From QZLE01 sp033852135 (GTDB taxonomy: Bacteria; Pseudomonadota; Gammaproteobacteria; QZLD01): a stretch of 64,000 nt of DNA. Each line of letters starts with the position of its first letter. Position 1 is the first letter of the stretch. Below the pieces are notes generated by a model. It was given only the letters and a program-made list of their open reading frames with translations. It had not been told where the DNA came from and did no database searches. The stretch is from positions 62,001 to 126,000 of the forward strand of contig JAWSVB010000007.1 of assembly GCA_033852135.1 (NCBI GenBank). Direction: 5' to 3'. This document shows positions 45,258-53,908 of the stretch, in pieces. The translations under genes and the position numbers were made by a program.

Positions 45258-46298
45258 ATGACAAAGAAAACTTCATTGAGCTATAAAGATGCAGGTGTAG
45301 ATATCGATGCAGGCAACAACCTGGTCGAACAAATCAAACCAGATATCAAAAGAACTGCCAGACCAGGTGTTATGGGTGGCATTGGTGGTTTCGGTGCACT
45401 ATTTGAATTACCGCTTGATAGATATTCGAACCCAGTCTTAGTCTCTGGTACCGATGGTGTTGGCACTAAACTGAAGTTGGCAATTGACCTGAATAAGCAC
45501 GACACTATCGGCATCGATCTAGTAGCAATGTGTGCAAACGATATTGTGGTACTTGGTGCAGAGCCACTATTCTTCCTCGATTACTATGCAACAGGCAAGC
45601 TTAAACTTGAAGTTGCTAAAGATGTAATCAAAGGGATTGCAGAGGGATGCGTACAAGCAGGAGCCGCACTAATCGGCGGTGAAACTGCAGAGATGCCTGG
45701 AATGTATAATGCTGAAGATTATGATCTTGCAGGATTCTGCGTTGGTATCGTAGATAAAGACAAAGCGATTGATGGCAGCAATGTTAAAGGTGGCGATAAA
45801 ATCATCGCTATCGCATCAAGCGGCCCTCACTCCAACGGTTATTCATTAGTACGTAAAGTTCTTGAAGCAACTGGTGCATCTTTAGATCAAGATCTAGATG
45901 GCGACACCCTTGGCAACCGCTTAATGGCTCCAACCAGAATATATGCAAAAACAATTCTGCGCCTGCTTAAAGAGATCAATATCAATGCAATTGCTCATAT
46001 CACCGGCGGCGGGCTGAGTGAGAACCTTCCTCGAGTATTGCCAAAAGATTGCATCGCTACCATCGATACCGCTAGCTGGGAGATTCCGGCAGTATTTAAA
46101 TGGTTGCAAGAGGGTGGAAACATCGAACAGGCAGAGATGTACAGAACCTTTAACTGCGGCGTAGGTATGGCAATCGTTGTTCCTGAAGATCAGGCTCAAT
46201 ATGCTCTTGATATCCTTAATGGGCAAGGTGAAGAAGCTTGGATTATTGGTGATATTGAAAACTGTGAAAACATCACCGAGCAAGTTGTCTATAAATAG
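45258..46298 (+). CDS. purM: Phosphoribosylformylglycinamidine cyclo-ligase
   Basis: This 346-residue enzyme closes the imidazole ring to give AIR in purine synthesis. The N-terminal SLSYKDAGVDIDAGN, the GTDGVGTKLKLAI nucleotide site and the AHITGGGLSENLPRVLP segment are as in E. coli. purN follows after 5 nt and forms the usual pair. Confidence 0.97.
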   Translation: MTKKTSLSYKDAGVDIDAGNNLVEQIKPDIKRTARPGVMGGIGGFGALFELPLDRYSNPVLVSGTDGVGTKLKLAIDLNKHDTIGIDLVAMCANDIVVLGAEPLFFLDYYATGKLKLEVAKDVIKGIAEGCVQAGAALIGGETAEMPGMYNAEDYDLAGFCVGIVDKDKAIDGSNVKGGDKIIAIASSGPHSNGYSLVRKVLEATGASLDQDLDGDTLGNRLMAPTRIYAKTILRLLKEININAIAHITGGGLSENLPRVLPKDCIATIDTASWEIPAVFKWLQEGGNIEQAEMYRTFNCGVGMAIVVPEDQAQYALDILNGQGEEAWIIGDIENCENITEQVVYK

Positions 46299-46303
46299 TA
46301 AAG

Positions 46304-47020
46304 ATGATTGAGCAAACGGCAGACACACAGAAAAAACCAAATATAGTTGTTCTAATATCTGGCAGCGGCACCAACCTGCAAGCTATAATCGATGCAGTTG
46401 CCAGTGGAGCTATTCCTGCCAATCTAGCAGCTGTTATTAGCAACATCCCTGATGTAAAAGGGCTTGAGCGCGCCACAAAAGCTGGAGTCAACACTGCTGT
46501 ATTATCGCACAAGAGCTTTGCCAATAGAGATGAGTTTGATTCTGCCTTAACCGCTAAAATCGATAGTTACAAGCCTGATTTAGTGATTCTAGCTGGCTTT
46601 ATGCGCATCCTTGGCAATGGCTTTGTAAACCATTATCAAGGTAGAATGCTCAACATCCACCCCTCTCTACTACCGAAATTTACCGGACTGCATACTCACA
46701 AAAGAGCACTTGAAGCAAAAGAGACTCAACACGGTACCAGTGTGCATTTTGTGACCCCAGAGCTTGATGGTGGGCCAGTAATTATTCAAGCCACTGTACC
46801 AGTGCTTGATGATGATACTGAGGAGACTCTGTCTCAAAGGGTTTTAGTTCAAGAGCACCGCATCTACCCATTGGCAGCCAAGTGGTTTATTGAGAAACGT
46901 TTAAAGTTTGATATCCAAGGCAACCAAATCACATTTGACGGGTCAAATCTTGAGAGTGTGATAACCATTAACAGTGAAACACCTGTTAACGGTGACCTTG
47001 ATTGGTCACCATCTATCTAA
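46304..47020 (+). CDS. purN: Phosphoribosylglycinamide formyltransferase
   Basis: This 238-residue enzyme transfers a formyl group from 10-formyl-THF to GAR. The phosphate loop VLISGSGTNLQAI, the catalytic HPSLLPKF with the Asn-His pair in LNIHPSLL, and the Asp in TPELDGGPVI are intact. It is somewhat longer than the 212-residue E. coli enzyme at both ends. It is in an operon with purM; a DUF3108 gene follows at about 80 nt. Confidence 0.96.
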   Translation: MIEQTADTQKKPNIVVLISGSGTNLQAIIDAVASGAIPANLAAVISNIPDVKGLERATKAGVNTAVLSHKSFANRDEFDSALTAKIDSYKPDLVILAGFMRILGNGFVNHYQGRMLNIHPSLLPKFTGLHTHKRALEAKETQHGTSVHFVTPELDGGPVIIQATVPVLDDDTEETLSQRVLVQEHRIYPLAAKWFIEKRLKFDIQGNQITFDGSNLESVITINSETPVNGDLDWSPSI

Positions 47021-47100
47021 AACACAATCTATACTGTTGATTAGAAACTAAAGGTTACACCACCTGGGTTCAACTATTATCCACAAAAAAAGGATTTGTG

Positions 47101-47907
47101 ATGCTAAAGCTATCGAAGATTATTCTTACCACTTTCTTACTGTTTAACTGCTCTATCTCTTTCGCAGAGCAAACTATCACATATGAAGAACAGGGAATCC
47201 CCAACTTCACTGCAAAATATTCGGTAAGCAAATCAGGCATATCTCTTGGAGAGATGGTTTCAACATTCAAAACCGACAAACACAATAACTATACCTATAG
47301 CTCTATAACTGAGCCGAAAGGAATAGCTAGCTGGTTTAGTAGTGATAAAGTTTCTGAAGTTAGTAGCGGTACATACATAGATGGAAAAATAACTTCACTC
47401 CAATATAGTTATTCCCGCAGTGGTGGTAAAAAGAAACAAGAAACAAGAATTGATTTTGACTATAAGAGCAATACTGCAACTGATATAACTGATGGTGAAA
47501 CAAAAAAGATAACCATTGGGGAAAAAACTACCGACCGCCAGATAGTTCAAATCCTTTTGATGGCAGATATGCTGAATAAAAAAAATCACTTCAACTACGA
47601 AGTGATTAACAAGCAAGAGTTAAAACCCTACAACTTCAAAATGGCTGAAGCTGAAAAAATTAAAACCGATCTTGGCGAACTAAACACCATAAAAGTTGTG
47701 CGTAAGAGAGAAGGAAGCAGCCGCGAAACCACTTTATGGCTTGCTGAAAAACTCTGCTATATTCCTGTACGGATAAAACAAACCAAGGACGGCTCAAAAA
47801 AATTTGAGATGGACATCAAAAAACTAGATGGAATAGATATTCCCCATAAGACCTCACCAGCAGATGACAAACCTTCATCAACAAGCGCTAAGCCACTATC
47901 AATATAG
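47101..47907 (+). CDS. DUF3108 periplasmic protein
   Basis: This protein of about 268 residues has a signal peptide (TTFLLFNCSISFAEQ). It then has the DUF3108 pattern: FTAKYSVSKSGISLGEM, KGIASWFSSDKVSE, LQYSYSRSGGKKK and a C-terminal WLAEKLCYIPVRIKQ. These proteins form a lipocalin-like beta barrel in the periplasm, and their role is unknown. DUF3108 genes are often found next to purN, as here. The start is ATG at 47101 with AAGGA 8 nt upstream; a GTG one codon earlier is also possible. Confidence 0.85.
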   Translation: MLKLSKIILTTFLLFNCSISFAEQTITYEEQGIPNFTAKYSVSKSGISLGEMVSTFKTDKHNNYTYSSITEPKGIASWFSSDKVSEVSSGTYIDGKITSLQYSYSRSGGKKKQETRIDFDYKSNTATDITDGETKKITIGEKTTDRQIVQILLMADMLNKKNHFNYEVINKQELKPYNFKMAEAEKIKTDLGELNTIKVVRKREGSSRETTLWLAEKLCYIPVRIKQTKDGSKKFEMDIKKLDGIDIPHKTSPADDKPSSTSAKPLSI

Positions 47908-47940
47908 AGATTGTAATGGAAAACATTGTTATTTCCGGGG

Positions 47941-48369
47941 TTATTTTCTAGGTATCTTAATAGCTTTTTCAGTTTTTTGATGAGAGTACTTGCTACAAAT
48001 AAGCGGTTGGGTAAATATACTATTTTTCAAAAATCCAACATTATCCCGCCCATCAACCACCACCATAAGATCTTCAACAAGATCATCTCTATCTGGTGAG
48101 GTAGAAAATCTAAAACCTTTCCCATAAAAAGTGGTAAACACTCCATCTACACTAACCTTACCTTTACCGCCCCAACAACCGGTATAGGCACAAACCCGCA
48201 TCTCTCCATTTTGATCAACTCTTACATCAATAGGGGTAAAATCATCACCACCAGCTGCTCTACACCCATCCTTGCTACACATAACTTCTATGTCATTACT
48301 ACAGCTCCAGCTATCTGCAAAGGAAATAATAGGGAATAACGCTAATATAATTACTATAATTTTTATCAT
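47941..48369 (-). CDS. Uncharacterised Cys-rich periplasmic protein
   Basis: The product is 142 residues with a clean signal peptide (IIVIILALFPIISFADS). The mature part holds six cysteines: WSCSND, VMCSKDGCRAAGG, VCAYTGCWGGKG and LICSKYS. An even number in an exported protein suggests disulfides. The rest (KVSVDGVFTTFYGKGFRFST) is beta-rich. I do not recognise the family. It is followed upstream by another exported unknown on the same strand, 23 nt away. Confidence 0.6.
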   Translation of the reverse strand: MIKIIVIILALFPIISFADSWSCSNDIEVMCSKDGCRAAGGDDFTPIDVRVDQNGEMRVCAYTGCWGGKGKVSVDGVFTTFYGKGFRFSTSPDRDDLVEDLMVVVDGRDNVGFLKNSIFTQPLICSKYSHQKTEKAIKIPRK

Positions 48370-48392
48370 GATTACTTATATCAAGTTAATTA

Positions 48393-48971
48393 TTATTGAA
48401 GCTCTTTTTTCATCTCTACTGCACGCAACTTACCCGCTTGAAGAAACTTCTGCTCACCAACATAGATCTCCTGCGCCTTCACTATCAGTTTTTCCATATC
48501 TTTAGCTTTGTATATGTACTCTTGAGTTATATTTGAATTTCCTTGAGCTACGTTTGCATTCTCTATTTCACCATCTGCACGCATACAGGAGTTGCGGATC
48601 TTGTGCCAATTACCTAATACCTTATATAGATATTCTTTAGCGCTTTCTGTCTTTGCTAGAGATTTTTCCAACAGTTGTACTATTTCATCAATATTATCTT
48701 CATGCTGCTTAAGCTCTAAATCGAACTGTTTAGTTCCAAACATATAAAAACGTGCCATACGGTTAACATTTTTATCCAAAGCTGAAAAAAGATTAGGCTT
48801 ACGGGAAATAGCATCATTATATAGATCAATTACCTTTGAAACTTTTGCCTCACCCTTATTATTATATCTAAGGTTTTTATCAAAATTGGTTTCATTACAA
48901 TAATTAGCAGCAGAAACCAATGAGCTAAAAAAAATCACCAGTAACAAACAAGCACTCAATATAAATCGCAT
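48393..48971 (-). CDS. Uncharacterised exported helical protein
   Basis: The product is about 192 residues. The signal peptide MRFILSACLLLVIFFSSLVSA starts at the Met at 48971; the open frame extends 13 codons further. The mature part is almost wholly helical and charged, with YCNETNFDKNLRYNN, then repeated heptad-like helices (KVSKVIDLYNDAISRKP; AKDMEKLIVKAQEIYVG) and two cysteines. No family is recognised. It is probably co-transcribed with the Cys-rich unknown downstream. Confidence 0.55.
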   Translation of the reverse strand: MRFILSACLLLVIFFSSLVSAANYCNETNFDKNLRYNNKGEAKVSKVIDLYNDAISRKPNLFSALDKNVNRMARFYMFGTKQFDLELKQHEDNIDEIVQLLEKSLAKTESAKEYLYKVLGNWHKIRNSCMRADGEIENANVAQGNSNITQEYIYKAKDMEKLIVKAQEIYVGEQKFLQAGKLRAVEMKKELQ

Positions 48972-49222
48972 AGTTATCTCAAAATTATAAATTCTTCCAT
49001 TGACCACCAAATAGCGGACATTATTAATCGAGTATAATGCCTAAGTATTTAGGCAGATACTAATAATAAAGCTCCATAACTAAAAATTATTTTTTCAACA
49101 TCCATATACATCCACTGAGAAAAACAGCATCCATAACTATAAATTTAAAACACCTATAATATTGCTTCAGCTTCTAAGCCGTCTATTCTTTAATATAGAT
49201 TTGAATGATTTTGGAACAACCT

Positions 49223-50170
49223 ATGAACCAAAAACCCCTTGTTGGAATCAGCACATGCCTTCTTGGCGAAAATGTTAGATATGATGGTGGACATAAACTA
49301 GATAGATATATCCGCGATACTTTAGGTAAATATGTCGAATTCGTTCCAGTATGCCCTGAAGTAGACTGCGGAATGAGCACACCACGTGAAGCTTTACGTT
49401 TAGTTGATGTTAACGGTGAAATACACCTGGTAACACAAAAAACATGCAAAGACATGACGAACCAAATGAAGCACTGGATGGGCAAAAAACTGGTTGATCT
49501 TGAACAAATTCCACTATGTGGATTTATATTCAAATCCAAATCTCCAAGTTCAGGTCTTTTTCGAGTCAAGGTATATAAAAATGATAATCCAGTAGCTAAA
49601 GGTAGAGGAATCTTTGCTCAAGGTTTTATCAACACCTTTCCCCTTATACCGGTTGAAGAGGACTGTAGACTCCACGATGCCAAATTACGTGAGAACTTTA
49701 TCGAAAGAATTTTTATAATGTACCGTTGGCATTTATTAAATTCCATGGAAAAAACAATAAGCAACTTAATAGAGTTTCATTCTAGGCATAAATACACCCT
49801 AATGTCTCATTGCCCAACAACTCTAAAACAACTTGGTGCATATATAGCTACAGCAAAAAACCACCCCATAGAGGAGGTATATAATAAGTATTTTGAAGAA
49901 TTCATAACTGCTTTACAAAATATTGCCACCATCAAAAAAAACACCAACACCTTAGAACACATCATGGGTTACTTTAAGGATGACCTTACAAAAGAAGAAA
50001 AAGAGGAGCTAAGAAACCTAATATCCAACTACCATAGCCAGCTTCTGCCAATAATCGTACCAATAACGCTGATTAATCACTATGTAAAAAAGTACAAGCC
50101 AGAGTACCTTGAACAACAGTTCTACCTAAACCCCCACCCGCTTGAGTTAATGCTAAGAAACCATGTTTAG
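49223..50170 (+). CDS. TudS (DUF523)-DUF1722 fusion protein
   Basis: This protein of about 315 residues has two domains. The N-terminal (1-150) DUF523 domain has VGISTCLLGENVRYDGGHK and CPEVDCGMSTPREALRL. Its three cysteines fit the cluster ligands of TudS-type thiouracil desulfidases. The C-terminal (about 190-310) DUF1722 domain has FHSRHKYTLMSHCP and a helical bundle ending YLNPHPLELMLRNH. YbgA-like proteins of this layout are often next to photolyase genes. Here the neighbour is a pyrimidine-dimer glycosylase, 18 nt away. The start was chosen for GGAA 8 nt upstream. A role in repairing or salvaging altered pyrimidines is inference. Confidence 0.85.
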   Translation: MNQKPLVGISTCLLGENVRYDGGHKLDRYIRDTLGKYVEFVPVCPEVDCGMSTPREALRLVDVNGEIHLVTQKTCKDMTNQMKHWMGKKLVDLEQIPLCGFIFKSKSPSSGLFRVKVYKNDNPVAKGRGIFAQGFINTFPLIPVEEDCRLHDAKLRENFIERIFIMYRWHLLNSMEKTISNLIEFHSRHKYTLMSHCPTTLKQLGAYIATAKNHPIEEVYNKYFEEFITALQNIATIKKNTNTLEHIMGYFKDDLTKEEKEELRNLISNYHSQLLPIIVPITLINHYVKKYKPEYLEQQFYLNPHPLELMLRNHV

Positions 50171-50188
50171 CACACCAATTAAAAGTCC

Positions 50189-50620
50189 ATGAGGCTGTGG
50201 TCATTACACCCAAGTTACCTGGATGCGAAAGGTCTTGTGGCTCTTTGGCGCGAAACCCTGCTTGCTCAAAATGTATTATTGGGCAAAACCTATGGATATA
50301 AAAACCACCCGCAACTACAGCGCTTTAAAGAATCTAAAGACCCCAATAAATCTATAGCTGCATATCTCAAGTACATAGCTGCTGAAGCCTCTCTTAGAGG
50401 GTATAACTTTAACATTAATAAAATATTATCCACTGCAGCTAATAATAAAATTCCAGTAACGACTGGACAGTTAACTTATGAATTTGGTCATTTGATGAAA
50501 AAACTACAGCAAAGAGACTATAACCAGTACAAATCTCTTCTCAATACCCAGCCAATAAAAGCTCATCCAATCTTTTATGTAGTCAAAGGAGATATTGAAG
50601 ATTGGGAAAAAATCACCTGA
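50189..50620 (+). CDS. Pyrimidine-dimer DNA glycosylase (endonuclease V family)
   Basis: This 143-residue protein starts RLWSLHPSYLDAKGLVALWRE. That is the family hallmark for bacterial relatives of T4 endonuclease V, in which the N-terminal residue and a nearby Glu act in the glycosylase/AP-lyase reaction. It also contains HPQLQRFKESKDPNKSIAAYL, and HPIFYVV near the C-terminus. It would cut UV-induced dimers. It follows the TudS-DUF1722 gene by 18 nt and is likely part of the same transcript. Confidence 0.8.
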   Translation: MRLWSLHPSYLDAKGLVALWRETLLAQNVLLGKTYGYKNHPQLQRFKESKDPNKSIAAYLKYIAAEASLRGYNFNINKILSTAANNKIPVTTGQLTYEFGHLMKKLQQRDYNQYKSLLNTQPIKAHPIFYVVKGDIEDWEKIT

Positions 50621-50718
50621 TAAAACAATCTTCATACTAGCTTCAACAATCTTGCGCTATTCAATAGCGTGTGCTTAACTTTTGTTAGCATTAAAATTAT
50701 TTATCAAGGGAGATAATA

Positions 50719-51225
50719 ATGGGAAAGAGAGGAATATCAATCATAAAAGGGGTTGAAGTTGACGAAATCATTCGTATTTTAAATAAAGCCTATGCAGATG
50801 AATGGCTAGCATATTATCAATATTTCATCGAAGCCAAGGTAATAAAAGGTGCAATGAAAGATGCTGCAATAGCTGAATTAAATCAACATGCAGCAGATGA
50901 ATTAAGACATGCAACAATGGTTGCAGATAGAATCATTCAGCTTGGTGGAACCCCTATTCTTCACCCGAATGAATGGACAGCACACTCTAATTGCGGCTAT
51001 GAAACCCCAGAAGACCCGGAAGTTTTACCAGTACTTGGACAGGCAATCCAAGGGGAGCGATGCGCAATCGAGACCTACTCTAACATCGCTGATATAACTC
51101 GTGATAAAGATATCGTAACTTATGACATGGTTTCATCTATTCTTGCTGATGAAGTGGAGCACGAAGAGGATCTGCAAGCACTATATGAAGATATAGAGGG
51201 GCTAATTAGTGCATATAAACAATGA
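50719..51225 (+). CDS. Ferritin-like (Dps-like/bacterioferritin-type) protein
   Basis: This 168-residue four-helix protein has four iron-ligand motifs: ADEWLAYYQYF, ADELRHATMVADRI (ExxH), QGERCAIETYSNI and ADEVEHEEDLQ (ExxH). This is a complete di-iron set. A pair of Cys (NCGYETPE, GERCAIE) near the centre recalls the Dps-like class with a thioferritin signature. It stores or oxidises iron in the cytoplasm, possibly with peroxide. Its stop overlaps the start of a ZIP transporter by 4 nt, so the two are translationally coupled. Confidence 0.85.
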   Translation: MGKRGISIIKGVEVDEIIRILNKAYADEWLAYYQYFIEAKVIKGAMKDAAIAELNQHAADELRHATMVADRIIQLGGTPILHPNEWTAHSNCGYETPEDPEVLPVLGQAIQGERCAIETYSNIADITRDKDIVTYDMVSSILADEVEHEEDLQALYEDIEGLISAYKQ

Positions 51226-52037
51226 TTAACTATATTCAACAATTTGATCCAGTAACCCAAGCACTCATAGCTACCATGTTCACCTGGGCTATGACTGCTG
51301 CTGGTGCTGCCATAGTTCTTTTTACTAAAACAGTTAATCAAAAAGTGATGGATTCAATGTTAGGGTTTGCAGCTGGCGTTATGATTGCAGCAAGCTTCTG
51401 GTCTTTACTCGCCCCAGGGTTAGAGATAGCAGAAACCCTAGGGCACATACCTTGGTTGACAGCTGCAACCGGATTTATGGGTGGCGGTTTATTTATGCGC
51501 CTGATTGATAAATTTCTACCCCACCTTCACCCTGGGCTGGATATAAGTAAAAGCGAAGGGGTAAAAACATCATGGCAACGCAGCACATTACTTGTACTTG
51601 CAATAACTCTACACAACTTTCCTGAAGGGCTCGCCGTTGGGGTGGCATTTGGGGCAGTTGCCGCAGGACTACCTTCAGCCACAATAGGTGCCGCAATCGC
51701 TTTAGCAATTGGCATCGGTATTCAAAACTTTCCTGAAGGAACCGCGGTATCAATGCCCCTTAGAAGAGAGGGAATAAGCAGATGGAAATGTTTTCTATTT
51801 GGGCAGGCATCAGGGATTGTAGAGCCAATAGCTGGCGTTATCGGAGCTCTATTCGTCCTGAAAATGCAGCATATTTTACCCTACGCTCTTTGTTTTGCTG
51901 CAGGAGCCATGATCTTTGTGGTTGTTGAAGAACTTATACCGGAGTCGCAAAGGGAGTATAAAAATATAGATTTGGTGACCATAATGACGATGATTGGGTT
52001 CACCGTGATGATGATTTTAGATGTAGCTCTAGGGTGA
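51222..52037 (+). CDS. ZIP family divalent metal transporter
   Basis: This 271-residue protein has eight membrane helices. The metal-binding helices 4 and 5 contain LHNFPEGLAVGVAFG and QNFPEGTAVSMPL, the ZupT/ZIP signature. It imports zinc, iron or other divalent metals. The start codon overlaps the ferritin-like gene stop (ATGA), so uptake and storage proteins are made together. Iron would fit, but the sequence does not fix the metal. Confidence 0.92.
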   Translation: MINYIQQFDPVTQALIATMFTWAMTAAGAAIVLFTKTVNQKVMDSMLGFAAGVMIAASFWSLLAPGLEIAETLGHIPWLTAATGFMGGGLFMRLIDKFLPHLHPGLDISKSEGVKTSWQRSTLLVLAITLHNFPEGLAVGVAFGAVAAGLPSATIGAAIALAIGIGIQNFPEGTAVSMPLRREGISRWKCFLFGQASGIVEPIAGVIGALFVLKMQHILPYALCFAAGAMIFVVVEELIPESQREYKNIDLVTIMTMIGFTVMMILDVALG

Positions 52038-52068
52038 TTTTCAAAAAAACCACCCTAATTCACTAAAC

Positions 52069-53235
52069 TTAAATTTCATACCCTAATGAAAGCTCAAAAG
52101 CAGCTCTAGGCTTACTTAGTTGATAGCTACTAACTGGCTCAACTAATAAGGCAGATTCTAGTTTAAATCTACCTTTCTTGTACACAACACCCACCGAAGG
52201 AGCAGCAAAATAAGGAATATCAAACTCTTCTGTCTTATCACTAGCAAATTTAATCGGTATAAGTAAGCCTGCCTGAAGATCAGTATCTTGCCAATAGTTC
52301 TTAAACTCAACCCCTATTCTTGCAGTACGAAAATCAATAACATAGCTCCCATACTTTCCTGATAGATATCTTACATCAGCAGAGATATCCACTTGCTTAC
52401 TTTGGTGCCAAACCATCCCCAAAGCTATGTCTCTTGGAAATTCGACAATGTAGTTTTTATTAGTAGTGCCGCTATCATCTGTTTCAATAACCTCAACATC
52501 TAATGTTGTACCCACATCATTTACATTAAGTCCAAAAGTAAATTTTTCCGAATAGTCATATTGAAGACCAAAGTTAAAGGTAAATGCAGTTGCGCCAGCT
52601 GATGCGATTGTATAATTACCTGGGCTCTCAGCCTTTATGCCGCAAAAAGTGGTTGCACAATCAATATACCCAATAGAAAAACCTGCACGAAATTCCGGTG
52701 ATGCTATCGGTGAAAAACCAAATGCCATACGATAATCTTTTGTTTTTGATTCAATAGTTCCGGTAAAGTCACCTTCCAAACCTGGCAATGCATAGCGCAT
52801 AAAAATGCTTTCAAATTCATCTTCATAGAATGTTCCCGAACCATATATATGCAGGCGTGGAATAAAAGCAAAAGCATATGACATTTTCCACCCACTACCC
52901 CAAACTTCAGGAACTACAAAAGCAGCACCTAAAAAGTTTACAGGAACCAGCTCCGCCCCCGGTCTATGCGAAATAGTAATTTCAGATTTTTCTATCCCAG
53001 CTAATCCGGCAGGGTTCCAATAAGTTGAATAAACATCTTTTGTGCTTGATGTTACAGCTCCGGCAAGGGCAATGTTTCTCGCCCCAACCCCTAGCATAAT
53101 ATCACTACCCTCTGCATAGAATGTACGCGCAGAAGCTGATATTGAATACTGCATCAAAAATAGGGAACAAATAAATACTGAAAGATTTAATATTCGATTA
53201 AACGAATAACTTATTGCTTTAATCACGGAAAACAC
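52069..53235 (-). CDS. PorV/FadL-like outer-membrane beta-barrel protein
   Basis: This 388-residue protein has a signal region that ends near ISASARTF. The segment GSDIMLGVGARNIALAGAVTSSTKDVYSTYWNPAGLA is the PorV/PorQ- and FadL-like N-terminal hatch. It is followed by long alternating strands and a C-terminal AAFELSLGYEI. Family members move hydrophobic molecules or support secretion. The mature protein has two Cys (YIDCATTFCGIK), likely a disulfide in a loop. It converges with the ZIP gene, with no partner on its own strand. Confidence 0.75.
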   Translation of the reverse strand: MFSVIKAISYSFNRILNLSVFICSLFLMQYSISASARTFYAEGSDIMLGVGARNIALAGAVTSSTKDVYSTYWNPAGLAGIEKSEITISHRPGAELVPVNFLGAAFVVPEVWGSGWKMSYAFAFIPRLHIYGSGTFYEDEFESIFMRYALPGLEGDFTGTIESKTKDYRMAFGFSPIASPEFRAGFSIGYIDCATTFCGIKAESPGNYTIASAGATAFTFNFGLQYDYSEKFTFGLNVNDVGTTLDVEVIETDDSGTTNKNYIVEFPRDIALGMVWHQSKQVDISADVRYLSGKYGSYVIDFRTARIGVEFKNYWQDTDLQAGLLIPIKFASDKTEEFDIPYFAAPSVGVVYKKGRFKLESALLVEPVSSYQLSKPRAAFELSLGYEI

Positions 53236-53389
53236 TCTGCTAAATACATAATAAATTAGCAGCAGATTATGACTGATAAGAGTTTATGATTCAAACCACA
53301 TTAATAACCCTAAAAACAAAAGCTATGTAACCAGTTAAATTAAACATTTCGAGGTAGATTACGGCACTTATTTTATTTCCAATAAACAA
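53236..53389. other. Intergenic leader of the ncRNA region
   Basis: This segment of 154 bases is AT-rich and contains the promoter region of the minus-strand barrel gene. Nothing further is recognised in it. Confidence 0.3.
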
Positions 53390-53395
53390 CACAAA

Positions 53396-53412
53396 TGTAA
53401 ATAAAATTTACC
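53396..53412 (+). promoter_or_regulatory. Upstream palindrome of ncRNA copy 1
   Basis: TGTAAATAAAATTTACC is an imperfect inverted repeat (TGTAAAT...ATTTACC). It resembles the GacA/LetA-type upstream sites with a TGTAA...TTACA core, though with one base less spacing. It lies 63 nt before a TACATT -10-like block, and 146 nt before the conserved core of the RNA, as in copy 2. Confidence 0.5.
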
Positions 53413-53470
53413 TAACCATCAGAAACTTATAAGAAAACACACCAGTTGCGTAAAACGCTACATTTAAAAC

Positions 53471-53723
53471 GCCCTAACAAATAAAAAGCAGTAGTTTTAG
53501 CTATGTGCAAATAAACCTAATTAACGGATAATATTTCTTATTGATTCATTAGTAACTTCTAAAAGATCTACGGGGATATGGGGATTAGTTACTGAGTATG
53601 AATCATTGAATTTTAGGCAGTATGTGGGGCACTGCTGCTTTAAAATTCACAATAAATCGTAATTATCTCTCCAGATTAATATACGTAAACGCTGTAGACT
53701 TTATAGTCTACAGCGTTTTTTTA
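53471..53723 (+). ncRNA. Structured small RNA, copy 1 (family not recognised)
   Basis: The 5' end is inferred from a TACATT block at 53459-53464. The conserved core is 53542-53650. Helix A pairs TGATTCAT (53542-53549) with ATGAATCA (53598-53605). Helix B pairs AGTAAC (53551-53556) with GTTACT (53588-53593), closing a loop with CGGGGATATGGGGAT. Helix C pairs GAATTTTA (53608-53615) with TAAAATTC (53641-53648) and continues inward to a loop TATGTGGGGCACTG. A 13-bp terminator stem follows at 53688-53717. The second copy keeps the helices with a compensatory change in helix B. No coding frame is preserved between the copies. Confidence 0.75.
53688..53723 (+). terminator. Intrinsic terminator of ncRNA copy 1
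   Basis: AACGCTGTAGACT and AGTCTACAGCGTT form a perfect 13-bp stem with a TTAT loop, followed by TTTTT. Confidence 0.95.
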
Positions 53724-53834
53724 TATCTAAAGCTCTCCCATTCTCTAGAAATATTACCAACCATATTAGCCTTTTACCAAGCATACAAAACAACTCTAAT
53801 TGCATGGCGTATTGCAAATTTCATCATGCACAAA

Positions 53835-53851
53835 TGTAAATAAAATTTACT
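53835..53851 (+). promoter_or_regulatory. Upstream palindrome of ncRNA copy 2
   Basis: TGTAAATAAAATTTACT repeats the site at 53396 with one difference in the last base. It sits 62 nt before a TACAAT block (53897-53902). The nearby TTGCG-N5-CGCTACA stretch is also conserved between the copies. Confidence 0.5.
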
Positions 53852-53908
53852 TAATTTACATGCACATACATAAAAAACAACTGTTGCGCATAACGCTACA
53901 ATTAACAT

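Noticed and set aside
52031..52056. AGGGTG / CACCCT pair after the ZIP gene as a terminator
   Set aside because: The 14-nt loop holds the A-run and no T-run follows the stem on either strand, so I did not call it.
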